From Flavobacterium magnum (GTDB lineage Bacteria; Bacteroidota; Bacteroidia; Flavobacteriales; Flavobacteriaceae): 64,000 nt of DNA. The notes beneath the pieces were generated by a model that was given only the letters and a program-made list of their open reading frames with translations, ran no database searches and was not told where the DNA came from. This document shows positions 56,042 to 64,000 of this stretch, piece by piece. Position 1 is the stretch's first letter; each line of letters opens with the position of its first letter. A program made the translations under genes and the position numbers. The stretch lies in contig NZ_CP028811.1 in NCBI RefSeq assembly GCF_003055625.1, positions 1,178,001-1,242,000 on the forward strand, in the 5' to 3' direction.

Positions 56042-56077
56042 TCTTCATTTTGTCTTCATTTTACAAACGTAGCTTTG
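56042..56077 (+). promoter_or_regulatory. Promoter with an OmpR-type direct repeat ahead of the Lys/Ala-rich gene
   Basis: TCTTCATTTT occurs at 56042 and 56053, an exact direct repeat with an 11-bp period, the spacing typical of OmpR-family dimers. It overlaps the TTG (56050-56052); 17 bp later comes TAGCTTTG (56070-56077). The response regulator two genes upstream is the obvious candidate to bind it. Confidence 0.7.
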
Positions 56078-56105
56078 ACTCGTTGAATAATTAAATGATA
56101 ACATT

Positions 56106-56351
56106 ATGAAAAATCTATTGATGGCCGCATTAGTCGTTTTAGGCACAGGCACGATGACTTTTGCACAAACCGGCCAACCGAAAGCAGCTCCTGCCAAAGA
56201 AGTAAAATCCGAAAAACATGCAAAAAAAGCAGAAGCGAAAGAAGCCAAGGCAGAGGTAAAGGCTGAAGCCAAAAAAACCACAGCAACCGTAAAAGCGACC
56301 ACGCCTGCGAAGAAAGAAGTAAAAGCGGTAAAAACCACCGTAACGAAATAA
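56106..56351 (+). CDS. Lys/Ala-rich small secreted protein
   Basis: An 81-residue protein: a signal peptide (MKNLLMAALVVLGTGTMTFA) followed by about 60 residues of mostly Lys, Ala, Glu, Thr and Val with no Cys, aromatic or Trp, for example VKSEKHAKKAEAKEAKAEV. It is highly basic, probably disordered or helical, and histone-H1-like in composition. It lies just after a two-component system and has its own regulated-looking promoter and a strong terminator, so it looks like a target of that system. The function is unknown; it may bind the outer membrane or acidic glycans. Confidence 0.7.
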   Translation: MKNLLMAALVVLGTGTMTFAQTGQPKAAPAKEVKSEKHAKKAEAKEAKAEVKAEAKKTTATVKATTPAKKEVKAVKTTVTK

Positions 56352-56415
56352 AAACCATAATGAGTGCTACATTATAAAAAGGTTTTTTGATTAAGGTGAT
56401 AGTGTTTTATGTTGG

Positions 56416-56447
56416 AAACCGGCGGGATTATCCTGCCGGTTTTTTTG
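56416..56447 (+). terminator. Intrinsic terminator of the Lys/Ala-rich gene
   Basis: AAACCGGCGGGA pairs with TCCTGCCGGTTT (one G-U) around TTA, followed by T. Confidence 0.88.
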
Positions 56448-56516
56448 TGCGTTAAAAAATTTGTAATAAAAAATTTCTGACGGACATTCTTTGTTAATTT
56501 GTAAAAATTTTTAAAA

Positions 56517-57749
56517 ATGATTCGATGGATTATCGCTATAGTTATTTTCCTTGCTATAGAAATTTATGCGTTCCAGGCCATTCGCACTCTTACTAAAATC
56601 CGTTGGATATTATGCGGTTATGCCATAGTGAGCCTGTTGGTTTTGATTTTCATCCTGTATTCGTTTTCTCAGTTTGACCGTTCGGTCGGGCAGAACAAGC
56701 AGACACTTTTTACGATAGGACTCTTCCTTGTTGTGTATATCCCAAAAATCCTGCTGACCTTCATCTTGTTTGGTGAAGACCTCTTCAGGCTCGCAGCGGG
56801 CGGGATCAATTATTTCGTAAACAATGACCCCGACAGCGCGTACATCCCGTCAAGGCGAAAATTCGTCAGTCAGTTGGGGCTGGCGTTGGCAGCAATTCCG
56901 TTTGCCTCACTGATTTATGGCATCTTCGAAGGCAAATACAATTTCAAGGTACTCAGGCAGCAGGTGTTTTTCCCGGACCTGCCGGACGCATTTGACGGTT
57001 TCCGCATCGTCCAGATTTCTGATGTACACAGCGGCAGTTTTGATAACCCGGAAAAAATTGAATACGCGATTGACCTGATTAACCAGCAGGAAGCGGATAT
57101 GATCCTGTTTACGGGTGATATCGTAAACACTTTCGCAAAAGAGATGCACCCCTGGATAGGCACATTCAACAAGATCAAAAGTTTTAAGTACGGGAAATAT
57201 TCGGTATTGGGAAACCATGATTACGGCGAATATCTGGAATGGCCGTCACAACAGGCGAAGGACGAAAATTTTAGGGATATCAAGGCCCTTTACGGACAAA
57301 TCGGTTTCGACCTGATGTTGAACCGTCACACGTTTATCGAAAAAGACGGTGAGCGGATCGCGTTGGTCGGGGTGGAGAACTGGGGTGAAGGATTTAAGAA
57401 AGCCGGCGATCTGGCCCTTGCTTCAGACGGACTTACCGATAAGGACTTTAAGATCCTGATGTCGCACGATCCATCACACTGGGACATTGAGGTCAAAAAT
57501 CATCCGAAGCATTTTCAGCTGACGCTGGCGGGACACACGCATGGCATGCAGTTTGGTATTGAAATCCCCGGTTTTATCAAATGGAGCCCGATACAGTTCA
57601 AATATCCGCAATGGGCAGGATTGTATGAAAACCATGGCCGATACGTCTATGTAAACCGCGGTTTGGGATACCACGCTTATCCCGGGAGGGTAGGCATCTG
57701 GCCCGAAATTACCGTTTTACAACTAAAAAAAGGCAATAAAGTGGCGTAA
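56517..57749 (+). CDS. Membrane metallophosphoesterase
   Basis: A 410-residue protein with three N-terminal membrane segments (about residues 1-20, 30-50 and 62-85) and a calcineurin-like phosphoesterase domain. Metal motifs: QISDVHSGSF, LFTGDIVNT, LGNHDYGEY, and LAGHTHGMQ with a His in LMSHDPSHWD. The fold is like that of the YkuE/YpbG-type membrane phosphodiesterases, which may act on phospholipid or nucleotide headgroups. The substrate is unknown. It is followed 50 bp later by a thioredoxin-like gene. Confidence 0.9.
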   Translation: MIRWIIAIVIFLAIEIYAFQAIRTLTKIRWILCGYAIVSLLVLIFILYSFSQFDRSVGQNKQTLFTIGLFLVVYIPKILLTFILFGEDLFRLAAGGINYFVNNDPDSAYIPSRRKFVSQLGLALAAIPFASLIYGIFEGKYNFKVLRQQVFFPDLPDAFDGFRIVQISDVHSGSFDNPEKIEYAIDLINQQEADMILFTGDIVNTFAKEMHPWIGTFNKIKSFKYGKYSVLGNHDYGEYLEWPSQQAKDENFRDIKALYGQIGFDLMLNRHTFIEKDGERIALVGVENWGEGFKKAGDLALASDGLTDKDFKILMSHDPSHWDIEVKNHPKHFQLTLAGHTHGMQFGIEIPGFIKWSPIQFKYPQWAGLYENHGRYVYVNRGLGYHAYPGRVGIWPEITVLQLKKGNKVA

Positions 57750-57799
57750 TTCGTTAAAAATATTACATTTGTATATTCATTGACTCAAAAAATTTTTTT

Positions 57800-58096
57800 A
57801 TGTCAAAATTTGGTGAGCTTATAAATGCCCAGGTTCCGGTACTGATTGACTTTTACACAGAGTGGAACGAACAGTCTGTCTCCATGCATCCCGTAATCAG
57901 GGATGTGGCGGCGGCGTTGGGTGATAAGGCTAAAGTCATTAAGATCGATGTCGATAAGAATCAGGAACTGGCCGACGCCTTGAGGATAAAAGGTTTGCCA
58001 ACGCTGATGATTTATAAGGACGGCGAGATGATCTGGAGGCAATCCGGAGAGCTTGATGCGAACACCATCATCGGCATCGTCCAAGAGCAGCTTTAA
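57800..58096 (+). CDS. Thioredoxin-fold protein without active-site cysteines
   Basis: A 98-residue thioredoxin-like protein: VPVLIDFYTEWNEQS in place of the usual FWAxWCGPC, with Asn23 and Ser26 where the two Cys should be. The cis-Pro (Pro67 in GLPTLMIY) and the strand/helix order are kept. No Cys is present in the protein. It cannot do thiol-disulfide exchange and may bind or chaperone a partner. A -7 box TACATTTG lies at 57764-57771. The last 4 bp overlap the convergent polysaccharide deacetylase gene. Confidence 0.88.
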   Translation: MSKFGELINAQVPVLIDFYTEWNEQSVSMHPVIRDVAAALGDKAKVIKIDVDKNQELADALRIKGLPTLMIYKDGEMIWRQSGELDANTIIGIVQEQL

Positions 58097-58731
58097 GACA
58101 GGATGCCAAACCGGAATCCCTTTTCCTTTAAAATCCTAATCGTTTCAGGCAGCGCAATTTGAAGGTTTACGCGCGCCTTCAGGCTGTCGTGAAATATCAG
58201 TATGCTACCCGATGTGGTCCGTCTGGTGGCATTTTCAACACATTTTTTAGGCGACACCTCTTTGTCGTAATCGACAGTGAGCACATCCCACATGATGATT
58301 TTGTAGCCACGCTTGAGGACTTCGGTGGCTTGGGCCCGCTTAATCTTACCGTAGGGCGGACGGAACAATCTGCCTGGAAGCGGGCTGTTTTCTTCCAATA
58401 TCTTTTGACACCTGCTGATGTTTTCCATGTACGTATCGTTGGCAGTTTTCCATCCGTTCAGGTGGTTGTACGTATGATTCCCTATCGCATGTCCTTCCCG
58501 GACAATCCGCCGGAACAGGTCGGGGTTATCGGTTATATTATTTCCAATACAGAAAAATGTGGCCTTGATCTGGTGCGTGCCTAAGACATCCAGTACCCAG
58601 TCCGTAACGTCCGGTGTGGGTCCGTCATCGAACGTCAGGTATACGGTTCGGTTGCTATCATCGACCTCCCATACATAACGCGCAAAAATCCTCTTAATAA
58701 GCCGGTTTGTCTTTACCCAATAGAATTTCAT
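58093..58731 (-). CDS. Polysaccharide deacetylase (NodB domain)
   Basis: A 212-residue enzyme, nearly all catalytic domain: YLTFDDGPTPDVTDW, GHAIGNHTYNHLNGW, and RLFRPPYGK. Likely a peptidoglycan or chitooligosaccharide deacetylase. There is no clear signal peptide; a basic stretch (KTNRLIKRIFARYVWEV) is at the start. It is downstream of the large DUF2723 gene (a terminator hairpin lies between them) and convergent with the thioredoxin-like gene. Confidence 0.9.
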   Translation of the reverse strand: MKFYWVKTNRLIKRIFARYVWEVDDSNRTVYLTFDDGPTPDVTDWVLDVLGTHQIKATFFCIGNNITDNPDLFRRIVREGHAIGNHTYNHLNGWKTANDTYMENISRCQKILEENSPLPGRLFRPPYGKIKRAQATEVLKRGYKIIMWDVLTVDYDKEVSPKKCVENATRRTTSGSILIFHDSLKARVNLQIALPETIRILKEKGFRFGILS

Positions 58732-58735
58732 AATA

Positions 58736-58768
58736 TAAAAAAAACAGCAACCCGGAGATTGCTGTTTA
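58736..58768 (-). terminator. Intrinsic terminator of the DUF2723 gene
   Basis: On the minus strand AAACAGCAA pairs with TTGCTGTTT around TCTCCGGG, followed by a T run. Confidence 0.82.
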
Positions 58769-58779
58769 GATTGTCTTGG

Positions 58780-61700
58780 TTATTCTTCTTTCTCGAAATG
58801 GTGTATGTCGTAAAGTTTAGCAAACCTTTTGGTATAGCCCAGGAAAGTCTCGTGCGCCGGTCCGTACACCGTCATGTCCTTATTCTCCTTCATGATGTCA
58901 AGCTGGCTCTTGTATTTGTAGATGTCATTGAAGATGTCCATGTGGATGTCATTTTGCTCACTTATCTCCAGTTTGCTGTAGTAGTTCAGGTTTTCCTGGT
59001 ATTTCCTGATGATTTTTGCCGAAAGCTTGCGTGCGTTCGCGGCATCACCTATTTTATAATAACCGTTTACGAACGAATCGAGCATGACATAATAGCCATA
59101 GTATTCAAACGGCATTTTCTGCATGGCCAGTTCAATCACTTTACGGGCTTTATCGGTTTTGCCCTCAAGGATTAACTGATCCATGAGCCTGGCCAGGTTG
59201 GTACGGAAAGAGATGCTGTTTTTCCTAGTTTCCGGATCGTGGTAGATGTGCGGACTTTCGCCGTTGCCCCAATCCCATTTCATGACGATATCGTACATTT
59301 TTTCTGAATCAATCTGGCCCATATCCAACTGGCTGGAGTCTTTATTGAACGGGGTCCTGACCGGAACCAATTTATAGACCATACCGTCGAGTTGCAGGTA
59401 ATCTTTCATCCAGATGTAATCGTCATCGCCGAAACTGCCGCCGGTAAAGTACACAGGTCGCTTCCAATTATTGTTTTTTATGATGTCCAGCATCATTAGC
59501 CTGTTTTTGTAAATCGCCTGGCCTTTGATGGTGATATCTATATAAGGTACGATGGAATCGTTGTACTTCGGGTTGACCACTTTATTGGCAATCACGCTGT
59601 TTTTATCCACAGGAATCCTGATTTTGTTGGTGGGATAAAAATGGATTTTCTGGCCGTTTTTCAGTTCGATGATGTTCCTGCCGGTAGGATCATCGGTGGC
59701 AATGAAGTTGATAAAGGAATTGATGTCAGGACGCACGTCGGATTGCCCGGTATACGCGATATAATCGAGTTTGTCCCCCACGTATTGGTCATGCGTAAAT
59801 GAAATCGGCATGGGCTCAGACTCATACGCTTTGGATTTCATCTGGTCAATGTACCAATCGGTCATCAGCAGGCTGGTGTTGACAATGCGCACGTCCGTGC
59901 GTACTTTCTCGATTTCCTGGGCATACCAAAGCGGGAAGGTATCGTTGTCACCAATGGTAAACAGGATGGCATTCGGCTCACAGGATGTCAGATACGCCTT
60001 GGCCATCGAAACCGCAGTATATTTCCCCGAACGGTCGTGGTCATCCCAATTCTGGCTGGCCATCAATACCGGCCCGGCGAGTAGCGTGACGCCTAAAGTC
60101 AGTGGCACCAATATTTTCGGAGACAACCATTTTTTAGCAGAATCGTACAATGAATACACCCCGAAGCCAAGCCATATCGCGAATACATAAAACGATCCCA
60201 CAAGCGCGTAATCCCGCTCACGCGGCTCAAACGGGCGCTCATTAAGGTAAATTTTGAGTGCCAATCCTGTAAAAAGGAACAGGATCAACAATACATAAAA
60301 GCTTTTAAGGTCTTTGCCGGCATGGTAAATAAAACCGATCAGCCCTAAGATAAAAGGCAGCGCAAAGTAGAGGTTTCGGCCCTTGTTGTTTAAGACATCA
60401 GAAGGCAGGTTTTCCTGTGAACCCAAGCGCAGTTCGTCAAATGGGGTAATCCCTGTCATCCAGTTGCCATCCATGTTGTCGTATTTTCCCTGTACATCGT
60501 TTTGCCTTCCGGAAAAATTCCACATCAGGTAACGCCAGTACATGTAGCCGAATTGGTATTCCAACATAAAGCTCAGGTTGTCGATTGTCGACGGTTTTTC
60601 GATAATCAGGTAATCGCCATAGCTCTTAAGGAATTTCGAATAGCCTTCAATGTCGATTTCCTTTTTTTGGAATGCGACCCGAAATTCGTTTACCGTTTTT
60701 TCCACTTCAGAACGAAGCTGTGCCGCCGCAGCCTGCACCTGTTCAGGATCAGCTGTTTCAACATCGATTCCGTATTGGGCAAGATCTTCGGTATAATCAT
60801 AATTGGGATCCATCCTGAATTCCAGCGGGTGACTGAAACGCATATAATTTTCGGCATGTTCAGTACTCCACATCCTGGGCAGGATGGCTTTGTGGGCGTT
60901 GGATGTATTCTGTTCGGCGTTTTTGTAATTGTTCGTAATAACGTACTTGCCCGTTTTATAATCCCTTTCGTAATTCGGTTCCTTGTCGATATAAGGTTCG
61001 TCCTTGTCGAGGCCGGCATACATATCTGAAAATTGGGGTCCGTAAAACAATGGGTTTACCCCATATTGCTCCCTGTTGTAATAGGCGAGGACTTCCCTTG
61101 CATCTGACGGCTTGTTTTCGTTGATCACCGTGTTGGCATTAGCACGGATTGGCAACATCATCCAGGTCGAGAAACCGATCAGGATGAACAGGATACAAAG
61201 AATGCCTGTATTGAGGTGAACATGGCCTTTCTGGCGTGTATATTTTAGCCCGAAATAGAAGAAAGCGGCAAACAGCAGGGCGACGAAAACGGTTCCGGAA
61301 TTGAAAGGCAGGTTGAGTTCGTTGACCATAAACACTTCCGTGTTCGCGAAAAATGACATTGTCAAAGGCAGCAGCAGCTTGAAAATGAACAACAGTATGG
61401 CCACCACCACAATATTGGCGATGATGAAATTCTTTACGGTTATCTTCTCATAATTCTTAAAATAATATAGGAAACCGATGGCAGGAATCGTAAGCAACGC
61501 CATAAAATGCACACCAAACGACAAACCTACGATCAACGAAATAATCAGCAGCCAGCGATTGCCCCGGGGCGTATGCATGTCCTGTTCCCATCGCAGGCCG
61601 AGCCATAACAGCAACGAAATAAGTAACATCGCCATCGCGTAAACCTCGGCTTCGACGGCGTTAAACCAAAAACTATCGGAAAAAGTGTAGGCCAGTGCGC

Positions 61701-62085
61701 CCACAGCAGAACTTCCGAGAATCATGATGAGGTTGTTTTTGCTCAATTCAGAATATCCGGCAACGACTTTCTTGAGGATCATCGACGACGACCAAAACAT
61801 GAAGAGTATCGTAAAGGCGCTCGAAAAGACGGACATCATATTCACCATCAATGCGATGAGCTTCTCGTTCCCGAACGCGAACATCGCGAAGAATGCCCCC
61901 AGCATTTGAAAAAGCGGTGCTCCCGGCGGGTGGCCTACTTCAAGCTTTGCGGCCGTTGGGATGTATTCCCCGCAATCCCAGAAACTCATGGTCGGTTCGA
62001 CCGTCATGGTGTAGGTGATTAAAGCGATGGTGAACACGCACCAACCAGTAATTGTGTTCCATTTTTTGAAGTTGAATGCCGCCAT
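58780..62085 (-). CDS. DUF2723 multi-pass membrane protein (probable glycosyltransferase)
   Basis: A 1101-residue protein with about 12 membrane segments in its first two thirds and a soluble C-terminal part. The N-terminal block TVEPTMSFWDCGEYIPTAAK is the DUF2723 hallmark, with the acidic Asp/Glu positions of the PMT/GT-C fold. The family includes TMEM260, a protein O-mannosyltransferase of animals, so O-glycosylation at the outer face of the inner membrane is likely but not proven here. The C-terminal part (KARKVIELAMQKMPFEYYG) looks TPR-like. Downstream in the same direction is a polysaccharide deacetylase gene. Confidence 0.88.
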   Translation of the reverse strand: MAAFNFKKWNTITGWCVFTIALITYTMTVEPTMSFWDCGEYIPTAAKLEVGHPPGAPLFQMLGAFFAMFAFGNEKLIALMVNMMSVFSSAFTILFMFWSSSMILKKVVAGYSELSKNNLIMILGSSAVGALAYTFSDSFWFNAVEAEVYAMAMLLISLLLWLGLRWEQDMHTPRGNRWLLIISLIVGLSFGVHFMALLTIPAIGFLYYFKNYEKITVKNFIIANIVVVAILLFIFKLLLPLTMSFFANTEVFMVNELNLPFNSGTVFVALLFAAFFYFGLKYTRQKGHVHLNTGILCILFILIGFSTWMMLPIRANANTVINENKPSDAREVLAYYNREQYGVNPLFYGPQFSDMYAGLDKDEPYIDKEPNYERDYKTGKYVITNNYKNAEQNTSNAHKAILPRMWSTEHAENYMRFSHPLEFRMDPNYDYTEDLAQYGIDVETADPEQVQAAAAQLRSEVEKTVNEFRVAFQKKEIDIEGYSKFLKSYGDYLIIEKPSTIDNLSFMLEYQFGYMYWRYLMWNFSGRQNDVQGKYDNMDGNWMTGITPFDELRLGSQENLPSDVLNNKGRNLYFALPFILGLIGFIYHAGKDLKSFYVLLILFLFTGLALKIYLNERPFEPRERDYALVGSFYVFAIWLGFGVYSLYDSAKKWLSPKILVPLTLGVTLLAGPVLMASQNWDDHDRSGKYTAVSMAKAYLTSCEPNAILFTIGDNDTFPLWYAQEIEKVRTDVRIVNTSLLMTDWYIDQMKSKAYESEPMPISFTHDQYVGDKLDYIAYTGQSDVRPDINSFINFIATDDPTGRNIIELKNGQKIHFYPTNKIRIPVDKNSVIANKVVNPKYNDSIVPYIDITIKGQAIYKNRLMMLDIIKNNNWKRPVYFTGGSFGDDDYIWMKDYLQLDGMVYKLVPVRTPFNKDSSQLDMGQIDSEKMYDIVMKWDWGNGESPHIYHDPETRKNSISFRTNLARLMDQLILEGKTDKARKVIELAMQKMPFEYYGYYVMLDSFVNGYYKIGDAANARKLSAKIIRKYQENLNYYSKLEISEQNDIHMDIFNDIYKYKSQLDIMKENKDMTVYGPAHETFLGYTKRFAKLYDIHHFEKEE

Positions 62086-62273
62086 AACTCGGGTAGGTTT
62101 CAGTTTTGATTTTTGTGATACAAAGAAAATGTTTTTTTACGGAATGTAACGGGCATTAACAATTTTTTCATTAATAGGTTGATTATTTGGTGAAAGCGCG
62201 TTTTCAATGGTGTGGAAGCGGCTGTGGCGATGGGTTCGCGACTAAAATATTTGCATTTTTTTTCTTCAAAAAT

Positions 62274-62303
62274 TTGGAAGGTTTGTTTTTTGTACTAAAT
62301 TTG
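62274..62303 (+). promoter_or_regulatory. Promoter of tRNA-Gln
   Basis: TTG (62274-62276), 19 bp, TAAATTTG (62296-62303): exact consensus. Transcription would start about 15 nt before the tRNA. The rest of 62086-62273 is AT-rich upstream DNA for the DUF2723 gene; no exact second promoter was found. Confidence 0.85.
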
Positions 62304-62322
62304 CACTCGCAATATGCAATGC

Positions 62323-62393
62323 TGGCCTATGGTGTAATGGTAACACTACGGTTTTTGGTGCCGTCTTTCTAGGTTCGAGTCCTAGTGGGCCAA
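62323..62393 (+). tRNA. tRNA-Gln, anticodon TTG
   Basis: Acceptor TGGCCTA pairs with TGGGCCA, D-loop GTAATGGTAAC, anticodon stem ACGGT with GCCGT around loop TTTTGGT (anticodon TTG), and T-arm CTAGG-TTCGAGT-CCTAG. The first pair U-A at the acceptor end is typical of tRNA-Gln. No CCA is encoded. Confidence 0.95.
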
Positions 62394-62395
62394 CA

Positions 62396-62427
62396 GAAAA
62401 AGCCTCTCAATCGAGAGGCTTTTTTAT
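62396..62427. terminator. Intrinsic terminator after tRNA-Gln (bidirectional)
   Basis: AAAAAGCCTCTC pairs with GAGAGGCTTTTT around AATC. A and T runs on both sides allow it also to serve the convergent stress-protein gene. Confidence 0.87.
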
Positions 62428-62493
62428 TTTGGGTGAAGGAAAATATCGCTTCGTTTTCTGCCGGTGGTCGCTTACTGCCGTCTTATTCCAATT

Positions 62494-63318
62494 TTAAATT
62501 TTAAAGGTTACCACGGGCCTGACGGCATGGTTGACGAGATCCTCGCTGATACTGCCGTTGAAGAAATGGGAAAAACCGGTACGTCCGTGCGTGCAGACCC
62601 CAATCACATCCGCATCGACCTTATTGGCGTAATTCAGGATGCCTTTTTCAACATTGTAGTCATTGTAAATATGAAGGGAATGCCTGCTGATGCTGAAGTC
62701 CTTAATGAAGTCGTTCATTACTTTTTCCGCTTCCGTCGTGGAACGGAAACTATTCGGGGTATTGATCATGACCAGATTCAGGTCGGCATCAAAAATATTG
62801 GCGAAGGCAACCAGTTTTTGGAACGGTTTTTTGATTTCCGCAGAAAAATCTGAGGCGAATACGAAATTGTCGGCCTTGAAATTGGCAATGTTGTTCTTTA
62901 CAACCAAAACCGGAACCTCTGACGTGCGCACGGTTTTTTCAGTAATCGAGCCAATCGTGTTGTTGTCATATCCTGATGCCCCGTGCGATCCCATAACAAT
63001 AAGGTCTATATTGTGTTCCCGGCTGTACGTTGCAATACCTTCAAACGCCTTTTCACTGCGGGCTTCGGTAACGACGTGTATGCCGTTTAGTTCACCGTTT
63101 TCCTTAAGCAGGTCCAGTTTTTCCTGGGTTTTTTTGAGGAAAAGCATGACTTCAGGGATATTTACGCCGCTGCTCACGGCATCGTTCATGTGTGTCGGCA
63201 GGTCGAGCAGGTTGAGAAGGTACAGGTCGCTGTTGGTTTTTTTTGCAATTTGGGCCGCCACGTTCATGGCGTAGTTGGCGTGTTCAGAAAAATCGGTTGG
63301 GACGAGGATTCTTTTCAT
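62494..63318 (-). CDS. Tandem universal stress protein
   Basis: A 274-residue protein with two UspA domains. The first carries the nucleotide-binding-type motif GSHGASGYDN plus VLVV (about residues 115-145). The second has VCTHGRTGFSHFF near the C terminus. The start MKRILVPTDFSEHANYAM is typical. It would bind ATP or act as a stress/adhesion effector; cytoplasmic. It is monocistronic and convergent with the tRNA-Gln unit. Confidence 0.93.
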   Translation of the reverse strand: MKRILVPTDFSEHANYAMNVAAQIAKKTNSDLYLLNLLDLPTHMNDAVSSGVNIPEVMLFLKKTQEKLDLLKENGELNGIHVVTEARSEKAFEGIATYSREHNIDLIVMGSHGASGYDNNTIGSITEKTVRTSEVPVLVVKNNIANFKADNFVFASDFSAEIKKPFQKLVAFANIFDADLNLVMINTPNSFRSTTEAEKVMNDFIKDFSISRHSLHIYNDYNVEKGILNYANKVDADVIGVCTHGRTGFSHFFNGSISEDLVNHAVRPVVTFKI

Positions 63319-63401
63319 GATAAAAGTGTAAGAAGATTATTAAAAAATCAATTGTTTTAACAAAATAAAGGTAAGAAATATTTTTAGACAAGGCAAAGAT
63401 T

Positions 63402-63429
63402 TTGATTTACAAAAAAATCGCTATATTTG
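63402..63429 (+). promoter_or_regulatory. Promoter of rimP-nusA
   Basis: TTG (63402-63404), 17 bp, TATATTTG (63422-63429), an exact consensus. Transcription would begin about 63434, about 24 nt before a strong terminator hairpin in the leader. Confidence 0.85.
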
Positions 63430-63457
63430 CACCGTTATTTATTACAACTTAAATAAT

Positions 63458-63483
63458 GAGGGGAGCATCGCTCCCCTCTTTTT
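63458..63483 (+). terminator. Leader terminator (possible attenuator) of rimP-nusA
   Basis: GAGGGGAGC pairs perfectly with GCTCCCCTC around ATC (nine pairs), followed by a T5 tract. It lies between the promoter and the rimP start codon, so it would stop transcription before the operon unless overcome, for example by NusA level. Confidence 0.8.
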
Positions 63484-63491
63484 ATAAAATT

Positions 63492-63959
63492 ATGACATTC
63501 AGGGAAAAAGTCGCAGCATTATTAGAACAGGGATTGAGTGAAAAACCCGATATTTTCTTAATTGATTTCAATATTTCAGACGGATTTAAGATTACCGTAA
63601 CCCTTGACGGCGACCACGGAGTGACTCTGCAGGACTGCATTGATGTCAGTCGCGCCATCGAGCACAACCTGGACAGGGAAGAACAGGATTTTTCGCTGGA
63701 AGTGGCTTCGGCAGGCGTTTCATCACCACTGAAAATCGTCAGGCAGTACAGGAAGAACCTTGGCAGGACGCTGCAGGTAAAGACGACTTCGGAAACTATT
63801 GAGGCTGAGCTTGTTGACGTCAATGAGGAATTCATTACCTTAGCATGGGAAGCCAGGGAGCCAAAAAAAATCGGGAAAGGAAAGGAAACCGTGCAGAAAA
63901 CGCAGCAGGTTCCTTATTCGGACATAAAAGAAGCAATGGTTACAATAACATTTAATTAA
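63492..63959 (+). CDS. rimP: Ribosome maturation factor RimP
   Basis: A 155-residue factor for 30S assembly. The start [19 protein letters not shown] fits the family; an in-frame ATG at 63456 would make a 12-residue extension encoded by the leader hairpin and is rejected. Motifs: [21 protein letters not shown], and [13 protein letters not shown], which is the RimP hallmark. It is followed 10 bp later by nusA. Confidence 0.95.
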   Translation: MTFREKVAALLEQGLSEKPDIFLIDFNISDGFKITVTLDGDHGVTLQDCIDVSRAIEHNLDREEQDFSLEVASAGVSSPLKIVRQYRKNLGRTLQVKTTSETIEAELVDVNEEFITLAWEAREPKKIGKGKETVQKTQQVPYSDIKEAMVTITFN

Positions 63960-63969
63960 AAGAGTTGGC

Positions 63970-64000
63970 ATGGAAAATTTAGCATTAATCGATTCATTTT
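63970..64000 (+). CDS. nusA: Transcription termination factor NusA (start only)
   Basis: Ten codons, beginning MENLALIDSF, are in the window before it ends. The position after rimP and the sequence of this start match NusA, a termination and antitermination factor. The gene continues beyond the right edge. Confidence 0.85.
   Translation, partial: MENLALIDSF

Noticed and set aside
63456..63491. A longer RimP starting at 63456
   Set aside because: The extra codons are encoded by the leader terminator hairpin and are unlike the family.

Overview
The window reads as chromosomal DNA of a Flavobacterium-like member of the Bacteroidota (Flavobacteriaceae). The evidence is a DUF4270 lipoprotein, lipoproteins with acidic residues after the lipid Cys, a type IX secretion (T9SS) C-terminal sorting domain, a TonB-dependent receptor with an N-terminal carboxypeptidase-like domain, an atpD-atpC pair away from the other ATP synthase genes, a DUF2723 membrane protein, almost no Shine-Dalgarno sequences, and at least eight promoters of the Bacteroidota form TTG-N17/19-TAnnTTTG. 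No phage, transposase or CRISPR array was seen.

Layout. 1-9032: a half-length glycogen-synthase-like protein, a DUF4270 lipoprotein and glmS in one operon, then a TonB-dependent receptor paired with an SGNH-hydrolase lipoprotein. 9199-11204: atpD-atpC. 11216-12681: a small membrane protein, then a DUF2975/HTH pair. 12800-19983: a galactan/galactose operon (galM, GH53 endo-galactanase, galK, galT, sodium/sugar symporter) divergent from a GntR regulator with a sugar-binding domain. 20103-21288: small secreted proteins, including a four-cysteine peptide paired with a membrane thioredoxin-like protein. 21451-22038: tRNA-Leu(CAA) followed by five decaying tandem copies of its 3' end and terminator. 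22316-28826: prs, rplY, pth, a T9SS-exported metalloprotease and a lipoprotein. 29057-31884: the rplM-rpsI-rpsB-tsf translation cluster. 32152-34975: two twin-arginine-exported ferritin-like proteins and a LacI regulator.

34970-49515 is the most unusual region: about 14.5 kb of tightly packed, mostly minus-strand genes. It holds four radical SAM enzymes (three of the B12-binding type, one SPASM), two methyltransferases, two glycosyltransferases, an ABC exporter, a GNAT acetyltransferase, a polysaccharide deacetylase, a minimal nucleotidyltransferase and an unrecognised protein. I infer a pathway that builds, C-modifies (probably C-methylates) and exports a cell-surface glycan or glycolipid. 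It is the best candidate for an undescribed system.

49600-64000: a penicillin-binding-like serine hydrolase, polA, a two-component system followed by a Lys/Ala-rich secreted protein whose promoter carries an OmpR-type direct repeat, a metallophosphoesterase, a thioredoxin homologue without its cysteines, a polysaccharide deacetylase, a large DUF2723 protein, tRNA-Gln(UUG), a tandem universal stress protein, and rimP-nusA behind a leader terminator. Scattered through the intergenic DNA are three copies of a palindromic dispersed repeat and four arrays of degenerate 7-bp repeats.
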